A DNA stretch of 64,000 bases from assembly GCA_038503035.1 (NCBI GenBank), contig JAVSML010025536.1, positions 1,416,503-1,480,502 on the forward strand, given 5' to 3'. The notes under the pieces are model-generated. The model was not told the origin of the DNA. It did not search any database and saw only the letters and a program-made list of their open reading frames with translations. The translations under genes and the position numbers were made by a program. Origin of the DNA: Crocodylus rhombifer (taxonomy: Eukaryota; Chordata; Crocodylia; Crocodylidae). The number at the start of each line of letters is the position of its first letter. The stretch's first letter is position 1. Positions 61,756 to 64,000 of the stretch are shown here, piece by piece.

Positions 61756-62520
61756 GGGCTGTGCGAGGCTTTGGGTGCAGATTTGGTTCGGAGAAGATTC
61801 AGCCCAATTTGGCGGCCAAATCTCCAAATCCTAATTAAATCAGAAGATTAATAAAATGGTCCAAATTGATCGAAGCTCTCTGGATTGTTTCAGAAAAGAT
61901 TCTGAGAGCTTCAGAGAGATTTGGAGATTCGGGCAGTCCCTGCTCGCTCTGTGCTGGTAAGTGCGAGAGGGAGGAAGGGACCATGGGTGGACCCCTTCCA
62001 GGCCCCAACCCCTGCCTGCTCCCTCAGCCCCCCTGAGTATCCCCCTGAGTATGTCTGCCTGCTCTCCCAGCCCCGTCAATGGCTTCCCCACTCAGCCGCT
62101 GCGTCCCAACTCTAAAAAAAAATAAAAGCCTGTACTCATTGGCAGCTGCAGAAGCCATTGGGGCTTCTGGGAGCTCTTAACATAGCCCCCCAACACAGTG
62201 CGGGGCAGTGCGGGGCGGTGGGGGGCAGTGGGAATCGTCCCCCACCAGGCAGGAGCTGGTAAGTGGGGGTGGTTGTTTTTTTTTAAAGCCCTGGGGCGCT
62301 GGGGCCAGGTGGGGCAGCCATTGACAGGGCTGGGAGAGCAGGCAGGGGATGGGGTCTGTTTGATTCAGAGATTCGGCTGATTCAGCGGCAGCCAAATCTC
62401 CGAATCAGATTCGGCCAGATTGATTTGGGACAGTGATTCGAATCGCCAAATCAAATCACTGTCCCCTGAACTGGCCAAATCGAAGTCCAAAGCACATCCA
62501 AAGCTTCACACAGGCTTCCT
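61756..62520. mobile_element. Non-autonomous DNA transposon, 'gattcgg' family, with 8-bp target duplication
   Basis: The left end, gggctgtgcgaggctttggg, pairs with the right end reverse-complemented (gcctgtgtgaagctttggat, preceded by three extra bases). The element is flanked by identical GTTCAGTA at 61,748-61,755 and 62,521-62,528; the identity extends two bases further left (CT), as CTGTTCAGTA. An 8-bp duplication with this structure suggests the hAT superfamily. Subterminal regions are rich in gattcgg/ccaaatctcc words in both directions; the centre is GC-rich. No transposase frame, so it would depend on an element elsewhere. Confidence 0.7.
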
Positions 62521-64000
62521 GTTCAGTACACATGGTTGGCTCAAGGCTATGAATGCTGCTAAAGTCAAATTGCAGCCTCTTGCCAACCACTCTGGCAGCC
62601 ACAGTGATTTCAGTGTAGTTTTTTTGATGACACTGTGAATCTGAACTGAATTTGAACTTTTTTCCTGGCAATTTTCACGCAATCATGTTTTATCAACCAA
62701 AATGATCACAACATACCACATCTACTCAGACAACCAAACATTTATGGTTATACGATCAAGAACGAGAAGCAATGCCACGTGATTTGTGTGACCAGTCACA
62801 ACAAAACAATACAGTTTGCAATCCAGAATTCAAATACCAAATAGCAAGACACAGAGTTATCTAAATGGGGGTGGTGGGGAGGGGGTTCATTAATTTATTT
62901 GAACGATGCAAAAACTGGACTTTCCACAAAGAGAGAAACAGGGAAAATTCATTCATTGCAATCAGCATGTTACATATTTTTTGCTCAGATCTCTCAAGAA
63001 CCCGGCAAAACGGATATGTAAGGAAAGAGTGATCTCAGTGACAGGCAAGCAAAAGGAAAAGGACACTCTTATGGAATTTTTATTCATACTGAGCCTCACT
63101 TGACTTCTGCCATTGCAGAGCACAGTAGTGTCCAAACTGCAGATTTAAGGATAAGATTTCAGTATCTGAGAGTACTGAAACCTGCCCTATCAAAAGAAGG
63201 CAAGGGAAGACTCCTCAGCTGTGTTTCAGACTTTGACTCCTTCCTGTGCGAGCCCATAGAAAACAGCAGCAAGGCAATGTGACTGCCATATGATATATAG
63301 GCACTCTGAGACAGCTTCACCATTCAGAAACAGCCTAGCCATATTTGCCCTGGTTCTGCCAATCTGACTCAAGACCTGTCTATGAATTCGTTGACCCACT
63401 TCTCCCTCATTCTGATGCCCACCCTGCCCACCACGTATGCCATAAATCCATCGTGCGGTATGCTGCACTGCTCTTCTGTAACATGAATTTATGCTAATGG
63501 CTGTCTGCATATGCTTATATCACATATCTATATTAAACTTAATAGTCTGTTACATTGCTTCTTAACCCTGTGTCCACACATGATTAACTCTTCTGATTTC
63601 TTTCAAAACCGTTATTAACATAGTGTAGCATTTCACTCAACATGTCACTAACTTTCCCTGCCTGGCGCGGGAGTTGGGGTAATTATGCTGCCATCCAGCT
63701 TTTACAAGTCAAACAGTACACAAGGAGTTATGAGTTTATTCAGGGATTTGGTGGGGCTTTTTTGTTATGTCTTGTTTAAAGCTAAACCTGCACTGACACA
63801 AGCTAAGAGATGTTCTGTCAAAGAGGAAGGTGATTTCTACATTCATCCTAACTGAGGCGTGATCCCACTGGGCCTAAATCTCAAAATGAGAGGAGGGTAG
63901 GGATTTGAGTGTCTGTATATATGAAGCTGAGTTTCAAGTTTCTGTTGACACCAAACAATAACTCATGTGTACGTGGGAACTTGTGTGCGTGAGGTATATG
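62521..64000. other. Spacer, no gene seen
   Basis: No recognised repeat or exon. A 94-codon minus frame at 63,226-63,510 shows no recognised domain. Confidence 0.35.

Noticed and set aside
1..64000. tRNA, rRNA, CRISPR arrays, bacterial operons, endogenous retroviral genes
   Set aside because: Reading both strands showed no cloverleaf with A and B boxes, no regular spacer arrays, no operon-like gene packing and no recognisable retroviral gag/pol/env frames or paired LTRs. A formal search could still find degenerate remnants.

Overview
The window looks like non-coding, mostly intergenic or intronic DNA from a large vertebrate genome, most probably a crocodilian (a turtle or other sauropsid is the alternative). 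The evidence is CR1 LINE remnants of several ages with the characteristic 3' ends seen in crocodilians, birds and turtles, ancient MIR/CORE-SINE pieces shared by amniotes, several families of short inverted-repeat DNA elements, long CA/TG microsatellites, AT-rich spacers and no dense open reading frames. Nothing looks bacterial, archaeal or phage-like. Open frames longer than 100 codons exist, but their number is what chance predicts in 64 kb read in six frames, and most lie in GC-rich repeats with few stop codons.

Layout. 0-6 kb: old SINE fragments, a GC-rich interspersed repeat (2.1-2.8 kb) and an antisense CR1 3' part (4.76-5.6 kb). 6-16 kb: AT-rich spacer, a MIR-like fragment, microsatellites and a TIR element (12.8-13.3 kb). 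16-20 kb: a candidate minus-strand exon (16.1 kb), a short old CR1 piece (17.0 kb) and a plus-strand exon-like block with an ideal branch site (19.6 kb). 21.8-22.8 kb: a decayed sense CR1 reverse-transcriptase 3' half. 24.4-29.7 kb: the best gene evidence, a minus-strand terminal exon (24,666-24,764) with stop codon, poly(A) signal and an ankyrin-repeat-like peptide, and a possible preceding exon (29,288-29,641) that joins in phase. 30-50 kb: microsatellites including 100 bp of uninterrupted pyrimidine-purine alternation (33.5 kb), SINE/MIR pieces and several DNA elements. 51-54 kb: two more candidate minus-strand exons and a long antisense old CR1. 55-64 kb: more TIR elements, including one at 61.76-62.52 kb with an intact 8-bp target duplication.

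If the minus-strand exons belong to one gene, it runs right to left across much of the window and ends near 24.4 kb, with introns filled by repeats. Only the 24.7 and 29.6 kb exons read sensibly when joined; the other candidates carry mixed phases and may belong to other transcripts or be chance. I could not identify the gene. No undescribed multi-gene system is visible here. All exon calls were made by eye and need transcript or alignment data.
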